Assembly (NCBI GenBank): GCA_002284615.2
Contig: MU069439.1
Location: 614,913-637,500, forward strand
Length of the DNA: 22,588 nucleotides
Source: Dunaliella salina
Taxonomy: Eukaryota; Chlorophyta; Chlorophyceae; Chlamydomonadales; Dunaliellaceae
Direction of reading: 5' to 3'
The position numbers were made by a program, and so were the translations under genes. The notes under the pieces were generated by a model. It was not told where the DNA came from. It saw only the letters and a program-made list of their open reading frames with translations, and searched no databases. Below, piece after piece: positions 1 through 9,253 of this stretch. Each line of letters starts with the position of its first letter. The first letter of the stretch is position 1.

Positions 1-70
<70 letters not shown>
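1..70. repeat. (AC)n dinucleotide microsatellite
   Basis: Thirty-five uninterrupted AC units open the window. They are followed by a short degenerate tail of mixed GC and AC steps to about position 85. The same repeat type occurs at 10651-10986 and at the right edge, so this genome is rich in AC/GT microsatellites. Confidence 0.98.
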
Positions 71-73
<3 letters not shown>

Positions 74-688
74 CGCGCACACGCACAGAGAGGAAGGCGC
101 ATCTTGAAGAGGTTGAATGCTTTATTTTATTTACTTTCTGAAGCAATATCATGGCATGGCCATGTTTTATGGAAATGGAGGGGGGCAAATTGTCAATTTC
201 CGGACTGACAATTTCCACTGGAAACAGCCCAATCCGGAAAATGAATTTCCAGAACAGCACAATTTCCGGATGATCCGGAAATGCAAAAATTCAATTTCCG
301 GATTGGCCCACTGGAAACGCGGCCAAGGAAGAAAACAAATGAGAGCATGCCTAGAAAACCCCACCTCAGCCAAGTGCAATGATCAATAATGATGATTTTC
401 AAGCAGGGACAAAAAACCAGGCACACCCAAAACAGTTTAAGAAAAAGACGATTGGGATAATTTTGCAGACAAAGCAGCGAAAATCAAAACATTTGAAATT
501 TTAGTACACCAAACCAACCGCTCATAAAAAAGGGGGGGAGGAGGAAATAATGGTTCCAAGAGCTACCATGCCATGTTACTGAGCTACCATGCCATCAAGC
601 AATTGTTACTGTAGATTTGTGAGAAAGGTCGGCTATCGGGAATTGGAAGAACTTTCAATTGTGTGGGGTTGTGTCTTTCAATTGATCC
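71..688. other. Non-coding stretch, no gene recognised
   Basis: No exon with convincing splice signals was found. The overlapping frames near 117-426 run through a palindrome cluster and are probably chance. A short direct repeat is present: the 13-mer GAGCTACCATGCC begins at 560 and again at 581. AT-rich sequence leads into the LINE fragment that begins near 689. Confidence 0.5.
195..320. repeat. Cluster of TTTCCGGA palindromes
   Basis: The core is a perfect palindrome with 10-bp arms around one central base (262-271 and 273-282). Around it, CCAATCCGGAAA at 229-240 is the exact inverse of 295-306. The 11-mer CCACTGGAAAC is directly repeated at 215-225 and 308-318. The whole stretch can fold into nested hairpins. 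It could be a small non-autonomous element or a binding-site cluster; the sequence does not decide. Confidence 0.7.
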
Positions 689-1030
689 CCTTTGCAAACT
701 CGGCCTAGCCAAGACGAAGCCCACAAAGCTGCAACCAAACTCCACCATCATGTTGTCAAGACCTTAAAAAGTTTAATCTTTTTTAACACATATGCCACAT
801 GCCATTCCATTTAGTAACCCAGGGGGAGGGTAAGGGCTGCTTCTCAGCCCTGTGATCTAGAGCGAGGCACACAGCTGGACAAATGGCCGACGATCCGCCG
901 GACCACATTAGCTTGTCTGCTCATAGCTAGCCTCTATTGGTGGGACTCACTGTCAGTTTCAGTGCTGGCTGTCAGGTCTTTCCTTAATGCACGCTGGCTG
1001 TGCACAGCGTAGGCTTTCTTTCTTTCTTTA
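689..1030 (+). mobile_element. 5'-truncated LINE fragment, 3' end (copy A)
   Basis: This is a 3' fragment of the LINE family present elsewhere in the window. In +1 it reads LCKLGLAK, then, after a one-base frameshift near 710, DEAHKAATKLHHHVVKTL. That matches the C-terminal part of the better-preserved copies at 16828-17170, 2958-3771 and 3772-4160. The shared 3' untranslated part follows, with CTTTCCTTAATGCACGCTGG near 978-997 and a tail of CTTT repeats near 1015-1028. It is old and cannot encode protein. Confidence 0.75.
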
Positions 1031-1249
1031 CCACCCAACGGCTCCTACAATTGCAAGTTTTACTTGTTGTAGTTTCCTCACATGGCAATTGTACTCAACT
1101 GTTGTTTCCTGCCTGAAGTTCCAATTCCAAATTTTTAACCAGCCCATCCTAGGACACCTTTGTACACGTGTGCTTTTCCTCACACTATGCGCGTCCATAA
1201 GTTTTTCCCCTTCCTCTCCTTCTGGAAGCTTCCTTAAGTCAGCCGCCAC
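1031..1249. repeat. Arm of an inverted repeat, flank shared with 2757-2957
   Basis: This stretch lies beyond the LINE tail, yet it is similar in inverted orientation to 2757-2957. Examples are AAGTTTTACTTGTTGT near 1057 against ACAACAAGTAAAACTT near 2922, and CCTCTCCTTCTGGAAG near 1213 against CTTCCAGAAGGAGAGG near 2759. Together with the LINE parts it makes an imperfect inverted repeat of about 500 bp with a spacer of about 1.5 kb. Confidence 0.7.
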
Positions 1250-2023
1250 AACCTATGCCAAATTTGGGTGATATACTGCCAGGCACAGTAAAACCCTCTT
1301 CTGAGTGGGGGAAGTTGCTTCTTAGGATCAGAGGACTTGTCTGGCTTGTTGGTGGTATCTGGATGTGGCTCAGGTTGAGCTCTGTGCATCAGAAACCAGC
1401 ATTTCTTCCATCTGGGCCCACTATGCAGTGTTTTGAGTTAGCAGATGGTTTTCTATTAATATTTACATAATTAAGGAGCATCATTTGTGCCCCATACTTG
1501 CACTTGGTCAACCCTGGGAATGGCTAATTTTTGAGGGACCCTGCTCAGGCCCAAACTGCAGTGGCGAGTGTTTGGGCAGCCTGCTGGTAATATTGCAAGT
1601 GATTTTGGGTTGTCGGGAGTACCCCTGATGCTCGTCGGATTTTCATCGCACGGACAAGCAGACAAGCACCCATAACCTGGGAGGTCTGGCCAGCTGGGGC
1701 TGCAGGCCAGACCTCCTGCAATCCCCGATAGGCCACCTCCGCGCCTGCTGTCTGTCCTGGCCTGGGGTTGTCACCATTAACACTAACGCCGCGGGCTGTG
1801 AAGATGGGTGCCTGGGAGGAGCTGCCGGGCTCCGCAAAGTTGCTGGAGCTATAAACTCTGGAAAGTTTGCTTGTGGGCACACATCCGAAGAGGTCAATGC
1901 AGTTTTAATGATAATTCTCGCAAACTTACCCAGCCAGAATTCTGAATTTTTAACGCCTGCCCGCGAAAAGTGGTTGAGTAAGTACCTTCAAAATAAAATC
2001 AAAACAGTTTATTTAATCTCAAT
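1250..2023. other. Spacer with no assigned gene
   Basis: This is the left part of the spacer between the inverted-repeat arms. A 111-codon frame on - (1545-1880) and shorter overlapping frames exist. None shows a recognisable domain, a good start context or splice signals. I see no family resemblance and treat the stretch as intergenic or degenerate repeat. Confidence 0.4.
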
Positions 2024-2162
2024 GTAACTATATAAATAATAAAAACAAGCGGGATGCTTTCAGGCGTCATCCGGGCGCATCAGTTTTTCATTAGTTCAGT
2101 CGCTCAGTCATCCGTTACATACCTGAATGCATCCCGCTTGTTTTCATTATTTATATCGTTAC
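2024..2162. mobile_element. Hairpin (MITE-like) element with 41-bp arms
   Basis: The left arm (2024-2064) and the right arm (2122-2162) are reverse complements at 38 of 41 positions. Both contain ACAAGCGGGATGC, and both end outward in GTAAC when read from the left. The loop is 57 bp and repeats the motif TCATCCG. No coding capacity is present. The form fits a small non-autonomous inverted-repeat element or a strong RNA hairpin. I could not define a target-site duplication. Confidence 0.75.
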
Positions 2163-2756
2163 ACTCAAACGACTGGCTGTCCGCGGAACTTGAAAGGGGT
2201 TGGCATTTGAAATCCGGGACCCGTCCCAACACTCTGCTGAAGTGCCTAAATTTCATTAAATATTAATAAAAAGCCGTTCCCTATCGTCATCACTCCTCTC
2301 TACTGGCTTTGGAGCACCCCCAGGACAGCCCTCCGCCAGCTCGCAGCAGGTGGCCACCTGTGCTCTCAGGGCACATCCCAGGGTCCACCTGCAGGCTTGG
2401 GGGTGCAGTTGGAGGGTTTGGGCACACTGGGGGTGAGTTTTGCTGCCTGAGCTTGCAAACATGCAGACCTGGCGCGCAGCAGGGTTCACCAAATGGGACC
2501 AGCTCAGCGCTGAAAAATTGCTTTTTTTTACTAGCTTTCAGGTGATGTGCTCAGAATGGGCAGAGGTGGCCTGGCTGGCAAAAGGCAGGATATCATACAG
2601 GGTTGTGGCGCATGACCTTAAGTCATCCCCATGGCTGGCCCGCCCAATCCTAGGCAAAAAGTCGCCATCTACTGCTTTTGTAGGGTATCTCGGCAATCCC
2701 TGCACCATTCCTGGACCTGATAAGTGCTTTAGATTGGGCCAGTCAGGGGGATGACC
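2163..2756. other. GC-richer stretch, no assigned gene
   Basis: The 2290-2520 part is richer in C and G and contains several open frames on both strands, such as 2256-2492 (-) and 2440-2754 (+). I found no domain and no consistent exon with acceptor, donor and phase. A diverged exon cannot be excluded. Confidence 0.35.
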
Positions 2757-2957
2757 TACTTCCAGAAGGAGAGGAAAAGGAAAAGTTATGGACGCGATCT
2801 GCATGAGGAAAAGCACAAATATACAAGGATGTGCAAGGATGGGTTAACTAAAAGGTTTGGAACTGGAACTTCAAGCAGTCATAACAGCAGATGAGTACTC
2901 ATTGCGATGTGAGGAAACGACAACAAGTAAAACTTGCAGTATCAGGAGCCATTGGGT
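2757..2957. repeat. Second arm of the inverted repeat
   Basis: This is similar to the reverse complement of 1031-1249. It lies directly next to the 3' tail of LINE copy B, just as its partner lies next to the tail of copy A. Element plus flank were therefore probably duplicated together, or the element sits in an older repeat. Confidence 0.7.
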
Positions 2958-3771
2958 GTTAAAAAAAGTAAAAAGTCTTCGCTGGACACAGCCAGCGTGC
3001 ATTAAGGAAAGACTTGACAATCAGCGATGGCAATAACAGTGAGCCACACCCATGGAGGCTAGCTATGGTCATCCCTATTAATGCAAGTCCGGCGGGTTGT
3101 TGGCCATTTATCCAGCTGCGCGCCTCCCTTGGCATGTTTGGTGCTGTTACTTTTCGTGAAGGCCTTGACAGCATGGTAATGGAGTTTGGCTGCAGTTGTA
3201 TGGGCTTTGTTTTTTGTTAGGCCAAGTTGGCAGAGGGGACCATTTATGTATGGGTTGTAGACGGTTCCAGCAGCTGCAAGTAGTATGGTGTGTAATGTGA
3301 CTCTGTTAGTGAGGTGTCTGCCCAGAAGAATTTTTGTGCATAGGCTCTCAGTGGTGTGTTTGTATTGATTTTGTGCAGTGAGGAGATTTTGTTCAGGAAT
3401 GGTGTCAGAGCAAAATTTGAGCCCAATGAGGTGGATATCTGTCCCTGGGATTCATATCCTGCGGGTGATGTGTGGAGTCTCTGGCTTCAAGGAGCAGAAC
3501 TATAATGCCGTCAGGGCGACAGAGTTTTGTATTTTGTGGCTGTTTAAATGGGAACAGTTAATGTTGAATATTTCGTTGGACACTATTATTTGGAACTTTT
3601 ATCTCCAGGAAATACAGCCTGTCTGCATTGCATATGCATCATGGTGAAAATGTAAGGTCCAATGTCTCCTTTGCCGATTGCCTCACCACGAACGCTGAGT
3701 GTTTGATGGTTTCGATTTATGTTCATTCTATTTATCTGTGGGTGAGTGCATCTGAACAGGGTATGGGAGGT
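2958..3771 (-). mobile_element. 5'-truncated LINE with restriction-like endonuclease remains (copy B)
   Basis: Read on -, broken frames give, in order: the end of a zinc knuckle (SHTLFRCTHPQI, near 3735-3765), RPDGIIVL (near 3500-3519), DIHLIGLKFCSDT (near 3410-3445), VTLHTILLAAAGTVYNPY, then LGLTKNKAHTTAAKLHYH. This is the layout of a PD-(D/E)XK restriction-like endonuclease behind a CCHC-type knuckle, as in R2/NeSL/Dualen-type non-LTR retrotransposons. In this copy the Glu of the E-x-K motif is Gly, and several frameshifts are present, so it is inactive. The 3' end carries the family motif GCGTGCATTAAGGAAAG (inverse strand) and an A/T-rich tail near 2960. Confidence 0.8.
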
Positions 3772-4160
3772 GCTAAAAAAGTAAAGTCCACGCTGGACAC
3801 AGACAGTGTGCATTAAGGAAAGATCCACCAGTCAGCGCTGGCACTAACAGTGAGCCCCACCAACAGAAGCAAGCTATTGTTGGCCATCCGTTCAGCTGTG
3901 CTCCTCCTTCTCCTGCAAGCACCTGATCCAGAAGCCCCCCCCCCCCCTTGCTTGAGTTGCTAACTTGGATGGCATTTTTGGTGTTGTTGATATTTTTGAT
4001 GGTCTTTACAGTGTGATGGTGGAGTTCTTTTGCAGTTTTACGGGACTTGTCTGTGGATAGGTTAGGTTTGCAGAGGGAATCAATAGTGTAGGGATTGAGG
4101 ATACTTCCTGCAACATCAATTAGGATGGTGTGTAATGTGACTGTTATTACGGTGTCTGCC
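3772..4160 (-). mobile_element. 5'-truncated LINE 3' end (copy C)
   Basis: On - this reads VTLHTILIDVAGSILNPY, then a Leu/Lys-rich segment ending KNINNTKNAIQVSNSS. It lines up with the C-terminal end of copies B and D. The family 3' untranslated part follows, with GTGCATTAAGGAAAG near 3809 and the tail near 3774-3787. A run of 12 C residues near 3938-3949 lies between the coding remnant and the tail. Its tail joins the 5' break of copy B directly, and its own 5' break meets the tail of the next copy. Confidence 0.8.
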
Positions 4161-4162
4161 TC

Positions 4163-4828
4163 GGAGAAAAGAAAAGAAAAACTACGCAGGCAGTGAAAAC
4201 ACTCCCCACATCAACTAAGGAAAAGGGGATACCTAGGGCCAAGGCACTGTGTATCCTCTTCACAAAGAGAAAGCAGAAGAAAGTCAGCGGGGGTCAGGTG
4301 GGTTACTAGCAGTATCCCGTGCCTGACCTTGTTGGGAGTTGGAAAAGGTTTTCTCAAGAGCGCATCTGGTGCTGGCAAGTTTGTAAGCATACAGGACAGA
4401 ATGAGCATGAAGCTTCCGGACAAATTTGGTGGCCTTGAAAGTGTCAAGACCAAGCTCCTTAAGAGGCTCCAATGTGTGCAGGGTGTAGATGGCTCCCCCC
4501 ACACCTGACAGGATAGCATGGAGGGTGACTTGAGCTGAGGCCCTGAAAGATGACGACAAAGGTCGCGGTGCTGCTGCTTGGAGGCCTCAAGCTGGCTGTA
4601 AGGCCGGGTATCTTCACAGTATCTGACTTCTACAAGGTGGATGTGTCGCTGATCTGGGTGGAGCTGACTGGGGTCAAGAGCCTTGAGTCCGGGTGGAGTG
4701 CCTGGGGCTGGCGCTGAGGCCTCCCTGTTCCCCCCGCGCCCCCCTGTACTTCTCAATTCATAACGAGGATTCGACCTTGGCGCCCTTTTCAGAGGAACAA
4801 CAAATAGAGCATCAGGCCGGCTGGAAGT
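4163..4828 (-). mobile_element. 5'-truncated LINE endonuclease domain (copy E)
   Basis: On - this is the best-preserved endonuclease remnant. SRPDALFVVPLK (near 4780-4820) carries the PD motif. HIHLVEVRYCEDTRP (near 4605-4650) carries the E-x-K/R motif as E-V-R. A QH pair follows, then after one frameshift VTLHAILSGVGGAIYTLHTL (near 4475-4535), and finally ASNPPDPR with a stop. Its 3' untranslated tail (TTTTTCTTTTC on -, near 4165-4182) differs from the A/B/C/D type and matches copy G at 15610. This is therefore a second subfamily. Confidence 0.8.
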
Positions 4829-5066
4829 GAGCCTAAAAACAAAAGCAAAAGAAAAGCCTACGCAAGCCAAAGGCCGCGTGTTACGTGGTAATACTCTCAG
4901 CGTATAGGCATGTGCACTTTGTAACACCGCGTGCATTAAGGGAAGAACCCGTAACGAAAGTTAGAGGCCTCACCAGGAGGCCCTCCACCTAAACTAGACA
5001 AAACTAGCCTAGGAGAGAGCAAGAGACAGAACTAATGGGGATCTGGAGGATTGCTAGCCATGCCCC
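4829..5066 (-). mobile_element. LINE 3' end, shortest copy (copy H)
   Basis: On - it starts with sequence encoding SNPPDP (near 5044-5062), the same as the C-terminus of copies E and G. It continues through a diverged 3' untranslated region to a tail of T-rich blocks (inverse strand AAAAACAAAAGCAAAAGAAAAG near 4835-4856). The tail touches the 5' break of copy E, extending the head-to-tail series. Confidence 0.65.
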
Positions 5067-5075
5067 CGAGCGCTC

Positions 5076-5810
5076 GGAGTGAGCCTATCCTTATCAGGGA
5101 AGCTTCTGCATGTTAGTGTTCCGCGTGTGGAACTTCTGTCGGCATTTTGGACCATGCTGAGGTTGCTTCATGATGTGTCTGCGGGCTTGAGGTGGGCTGG
5201 GAAGTGAGCAAGCTAAGGTTTACAAGGTTTACAAGGGAAGTGAGCAAGCTAAGACTGTGCACAAGCAGCTGGGATGGGAGCTTCGGACAAGTTTTCCCAG
5301 GAAATAGAACACTCATGGCTGCAATCTGTGCTGTCCTTGCTTGAATTCAGCTTCCAGTCTTCTTTAGCCGGAATTTGTTCCTTACGGTAGTACCTCTGCT
5401 GGCTTGTTCACTTCCGTACTCTTCTGTGCACCTTTGTACTCTCCAATTGCATGTTGCTTTTGGGCAACCCTAACATTTTACCTAATGGAACTCTCCTCCG
5501 AACTCCATCATTGCTCTTAGAGTTGGTGCTGTCATTTCTCTTCCATCTGCTATCTGGAGTCAACTTACGTGTGATGACAGTGCCTTTCATGTCCTGTTCA
5601 GTACACTGCAGACTAGATGTTACATAAGCCGAGCAGCCAGACTTTCCGGCTGAAGGCTTCATATTCCATTGTAACATTTATAATATGACACGGTCTCGTT
5701 GTTGCCCTCTCTAAATTGAGTCAGATTGAGTGCCCACGTTTTAATCTCCTTGATTCCCTTTTGCTGAAATATTTCATCGTTGTTCCTATGTGCCTCGAAG
5801 TTAAATACTA
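5076..5810. other. Intergenic, short duplications only
   Basis: An 18-bp sequence, GGAAGTGAGCAAGCTAAG, occurs twice (about 5200 and 5236), separated by a doubled GTTTACAAG. Sequence at 5625-5672 (GCCGAGCAGCCA, then a GGC/GAAGG stem, then CCATTGTAAC) resembles 18078-18140, perhaps a shared retroelement 3' end. No exon was identified. Confidence 0.45.
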
Positions 5811-5813
5811 ATA

Positions 5814-6203
5814 ATGTTTGAACTTCCCTTTTCCACACCCTGGGTGATTGGACGGCTCCTTCCTTGTGGACCGATCAGCCAAAATGTCTGGCTGAAACTC
5901 CTTCTTGGAGTGTGCCTCGTGTGTGTGGGATTGAGCCTATTCAATTCAAGTGGTTCTGAGGGCCGCTGTACTCCTCTAAAATTCCGAAGGGAGTCCCTTA
6001 CCCTTTGTGACAGCACTCACCTTCAGAAGGGATTCCGCGCTGACATTGCACTTTGTTCTAGAAGTTCTTCCTGCTGGAGTTTACACTCTACTTGCAACAA
6101 ATGGCCTGCAACATGCTCATGGTTTCCTGCAGAATATGCTCAGGTAGTCCTCTTGATTTTAGCCAGCTTGTTGTTGATCACAGTACTAAATATTCATTTT
6201 TAG
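5814..6203 (+). CDS. Possible small membrane protein ORF, unknown
   Basis: This 129-codon frame is among the longer ATG-started frames in the window. It has two hydrophobic segments, WLKLLLGVCLVCVGLSLF (about residues 26-43) and VVLLILASLLLITVL near the C-terminus. Three TGTAA motifs lie 42-61 bases after the stop (6245-6264). I recognise no family. The Cys/Ser-rich middle part is unlike a typical conserved protein, so this may be a chance frame inside a repeat. Confidence 0.2.
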   Translation: MFELPFSTPWVIGRLLPCGPISQNVWLKLLLGVCLVCVGLSLFNSSGSEGRCTPLKFRRESLTLCDSTHLQKGFRADIALCSRSSSCWSLHSTCNKWPATCSWFPAEYAQVVLLILASLLLITVLNIHF

Positions 6204-6244
6204 AGACAATTTATCATTACCACCACGAAGGTCGTATTCCCTAC

Positions 6245-6264
6245 TGTAATGTAATGAAATGTAA
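6245..6264 (+). promoter_or_regulatory. Triple TGTAA, possible poly(A) signal
   Basis: TGTAA occurs at 6245-6249, 6250-6254 and 6260-6264. TGTAA is the usual poly(A) signal of chlorophyte green algae. The cluster would fit a + strand transcript ending just downstream, but no confident gene lies upstream. Confidence 0.3.
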
Positions 6265-7008
6265 TGCAAACTTTCCGGGTGGGCTGAGGCCAGGAGCATG
6301 ATCCGAGGTCCACCCATTTAATTCACTACTTGGTGATCATGAAAGAGGTTCGGTGATCACATAACCTGTCAGGATAAGAATGAAAGGATTGCATGGTTGA
6401 AATTGAGAAAAAGATTAAGGAACAGGGGCCCCTTATCCTGGTTCTGTGCTCTTCATGTGTACAAGAAGGCCAGCAATTGATATTCAGCCTCTCTGGCATA
6501 GGTATTTTCTACCAAGCAGCATAGAGGCTGCCATGGGGAAGACGAAGCCATACATTTACAAGCTACGCGCCAGACTATGTAAGCCAAAGTATCCTCCCAG
6601 TTTCACGCTCTGCATGAGCAGCATTTCATAGCAAAGAACAGTATTTATTTGTACAGAGGTTCAGGGGGGGACCCGCCCTGGTCTACATGGTGTAATGTAC
6701 ACCTAATCCTAATGGTGCTGTGTGCAGGTACATGAGCTGTACAGCACTATCTATAACCCAGAACAAAGCACCAACTGTATAAACCACAGCGCGGTTGTTG
6801 GGTTGGGCCTGTCCTCACACATCACAGCGCGAATGGATGCGAGCATGCTTTTTTGCTCATACAAAACAGAAAATGTTTCCTGGGATTTTAGCTTATGGAG
6901 CATGCAGCTTGTTGCCTACAATCGATTCATGAATAAAGAACTTTCCCCAATGCTGACCCTCTCCCCCTTCACAAACAGCCTTCCACACTGCTTCACCCTC
7001 CTGTCTGG
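6265..7008. other. No assigned gene
   Basis: A + frame at 6722-7012 begins after an acceptor-like CTGTGTGCAG (6718-6727) and reads VHELYSTIYNPEQSTNC onward. It has no recognisable domain and overlaps the probable 3' untranslated region of the - strand exon at 7009-7110. The rest shows nothing. Confidence 0.35.
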
Positions 7009-7336
7009 TTAAGCTGCATCCTTCTGCTCGGGCATGGTCACGTCCTCAAAATCTGCAAGCAGGGTATGAGTGTGTTCAGTTGGAAAATCACATGGGGGGC
7101 GCTGCAGGCACTACACAGGAGAAAACAAAGCAGTCATCACCACCAAATCTATAAGGTCAACCATTCCCCCTGTTCAAAACTTGCTACCACCTGACCATCA
7201 CATTATGTGAAAAAAAAAAACATTTCGTGAACAAGCACACATCCCATGAAAGTATATGCATGAGGTTGGATTCATAAAAGAAGTTTGCAAAGCGCCTTGG
7301 TGCTGGGACCACCATCCAGCTTTTGGGACAATTTTC
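7009..7336 (-). CDS. 3' exons of an unrecognised - strand gene
   Basis: The terminal exon (7009-7110) follows a good acceptor (TTTTCTCCTGTGTAG). It reads 33 codons ending HTLLADFEDVTMPEQKDAA and a TAA stop, an acidic, gene-like C-terminus. A possible preceding exon (7241-7336, between CAG and GTGTGC) has 32 codons including PAPRRFANFFYESNLMHIL. Both junctions are phase 0, so the two join in frame. The upstream donor is weak, and no TGTAA was found soon after the stop. I do not recognise the protein. Confidence 0.35.
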
Positions 7337-8528
7337 CTGACATCCTGGGGCAAAGTGTTTCCTTGCGTGCATTTAGCAGCGAGAAAGGAGGGCATTGCAT
7401 AATGAGGAGAGCATATGGAGCAAAGGGGCTTCCGTCTTCATATAGGCATGCAGAAGTCAAATGAGCATATCCTGCGCCTTGGTGGTTAGTATGCTGGGAG
7501 AGGGCTTCGGTTTTCCCACCCCAGGCGAGAAAGGGGGCCCATACTCTCCTGCATCCCCTCATTTACACCCATAACTTGCACAGGCCTAAAGTGCCAGTGA
7601 AGATTTGCCTGCGTAGGGTCAGTCAGACGAGGAGCTGCAAAGAGACGCACTGCAAATGGTTAGAAATTTGTTTTAGTAGAGGAGCTTGAGTTCTCCTGAG
7701 GAAATCTGCAGAGACTGACGTATTTAAAAATTCCAAGGACAATCTGAGCAAGGCATGGCAGCACCTTGCCTGCACTTGAAATTGGATTGTCACTCTTCCT
7801 GCAGCACCCTCTTGTGATCTTCTGTACATGCGAACAAATAGAGTGCTATATTTTTTCTAGTGTCCACAATCCTTGAACCAATGTGAAGCTTCAAAAAATG
7901 CATGGAACTTGGTGTGGTCTCTTTGTCCAGGCTATACTCCTCATCCGAGAGAAATAGCACAAACAACTTATTTGCACTGACACAGTTCAATTTAGGAACA
8001 CCATTCCAGTCCTTTGAAAAAGCCTCTGGAACCCAAGCACCTCACGACCCCTACTGCATTCCATGATTACAAACCTGGTGTGCGAATTATGGTGTTAGGG
8101 TGATTAGGGTCGAGAAATACTAACATGTCTGGAAAAATTTGAAAGCTTACAAGTAAACACTGGCATCTAGTACATACGTAGTATGTAGTGTACACTAGTC
8201 CCCAGGTATCCACTTCTGATGTCCTTGAGACAGAATGTCAAACCAAAAGTTGTGAATTAAGGCATCAGATCACCCTTACATACACAACCATCCATGAGGG
8301 CTGTTCATGCCCATCCCATAATGAAATAGTTGATTCCACAACCCCAAAGCATCTGCGGGCAAGCTGTCATTCCAAAGCCGAATTTATGCTTTCAGCAAGC
8401 CAAGTAATGAAATACAAAGGGGCTGTTCTGCACACCCTGCTTAAGGGGCTACGCGCAAGAAGGGGATGTTCAGCTTCATAAGAGGACCGCAGCTGTGGTG
8501 ACAAACTCCACAACCTCTGTTTGAACAG
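7337..8528. other. Region of possible diverged - strand exons
   Basis: Two - strand frames stand out but remain unassigned. One begins after TTTCTAACCATTTGCAG (branch-point-like CTAAC plus acceptor) and is open from 7649 to 7486, reading RLFAAPRLTDPTQANLHWHF near its start. The other runs from about 7990 to 7790, with SDEEYSLDKETTPSS and RIVDTRKNIALYLFACTEDH. Neither has a recognisable domain, and the stops prevent a simple join to the exon at 7336. Confidence 0.3.
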
Positions 8529-8657
8529 TCATGCAGCTGCTTGGTCGAAGGTGCTTTTCAGTGACTGCTGTGCCCTGAGCTTTGCGCTGAGGCTGGATCC
8601 TTCCCCTCTCAGGTCCAGATCCATCACCTCAGGCTCCAAGGGCTTTTTGCGCGTCAT
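8529..8657 (-). CDS. Possible terminal exon, unknown protein
   Basis: On - an open frame of 43 codons with an internal ATG reads MTRKKPLEPEVMDLDLRGEG and ends KSTFDQAAA before a TGA. The frame can extend upstream to an acceptor-like CCTCATCAG. A short upstream piece ending LKQPIQLKDQSK lies before a GTATGA donor near 8772. Composition is protein-like (charged, no low complexity), but no family is recognised and the model rests on splice signals only. Confidence 0.3.
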   Translation of the reverse strand: MTRKKPLEPEVMDLDLRGEGSSLSAKLRAQQSLKSTFDQAAA

Positions 8658-8779
8658 ACTGCATGATGGCTTGCGATGGCTTTGCTTGGCTGATGAGGCA
8701 CATACAACCCTTGCACTTCAGAGCACATGGCTTCCCTGGCAGCCCTTCAGCAATGACAATGTCATACCTTGCTTTGATC

Positions 8780-9253
8780 CTTGAGCTGGATAGGCTGCTT
8801 GAGCTTAGCATGCAACTGGCTTGATTTACATGTGTGCTTGTTTCCCATCCTCCAGCTTGATGATGACCATTTTTTGCCAATTTCACCTTAGGTGACAATG
8901 TCCTTAACTGAAAATCATATGCGTGGGCTTGGGAACCCAGCGCTCTGAGTTTCTGAGTTTGAAACTGTATGACCCCATATTACCCCGTTCACTGACCTCA
9001 CACCCTTGGTATAATACTGGCCCTGGATGGAGAAACGAGCATGAATTAGCCAGTGATTTACCTACCATAGCAATGCATGGGGCTTTGCGATTAATCAAAT
9101 AATTATTAAGGGTCCATGCAATGAGGATTGTCTTCAGAAATTACTCTTTCAAGGGTTCAAGGGGGGGTGTAAAAGGTGCAGGTTTATGCTAAGCAAATTA
9201 TGGAGCCCCGAATCAGGCTAGCAATCAGTCGTTTTGACCGGAGGCCTTGTAAC
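8780..9253. other. No assigned gene
   Basis: Apart from the 14-mer TATGGAGCCCCGAA near 9198, which recurs at 9256 just inside the next exon, I see no structure. No splice-supported exon was found. Confidence 0.4.

Noticed and set aside
1545..1880. 111-codon frame on - as a gene
   Set aside because: No domain, no start context, no splice or poly(A) evidence; it overlaps another long frame on the same strand in a different phase.
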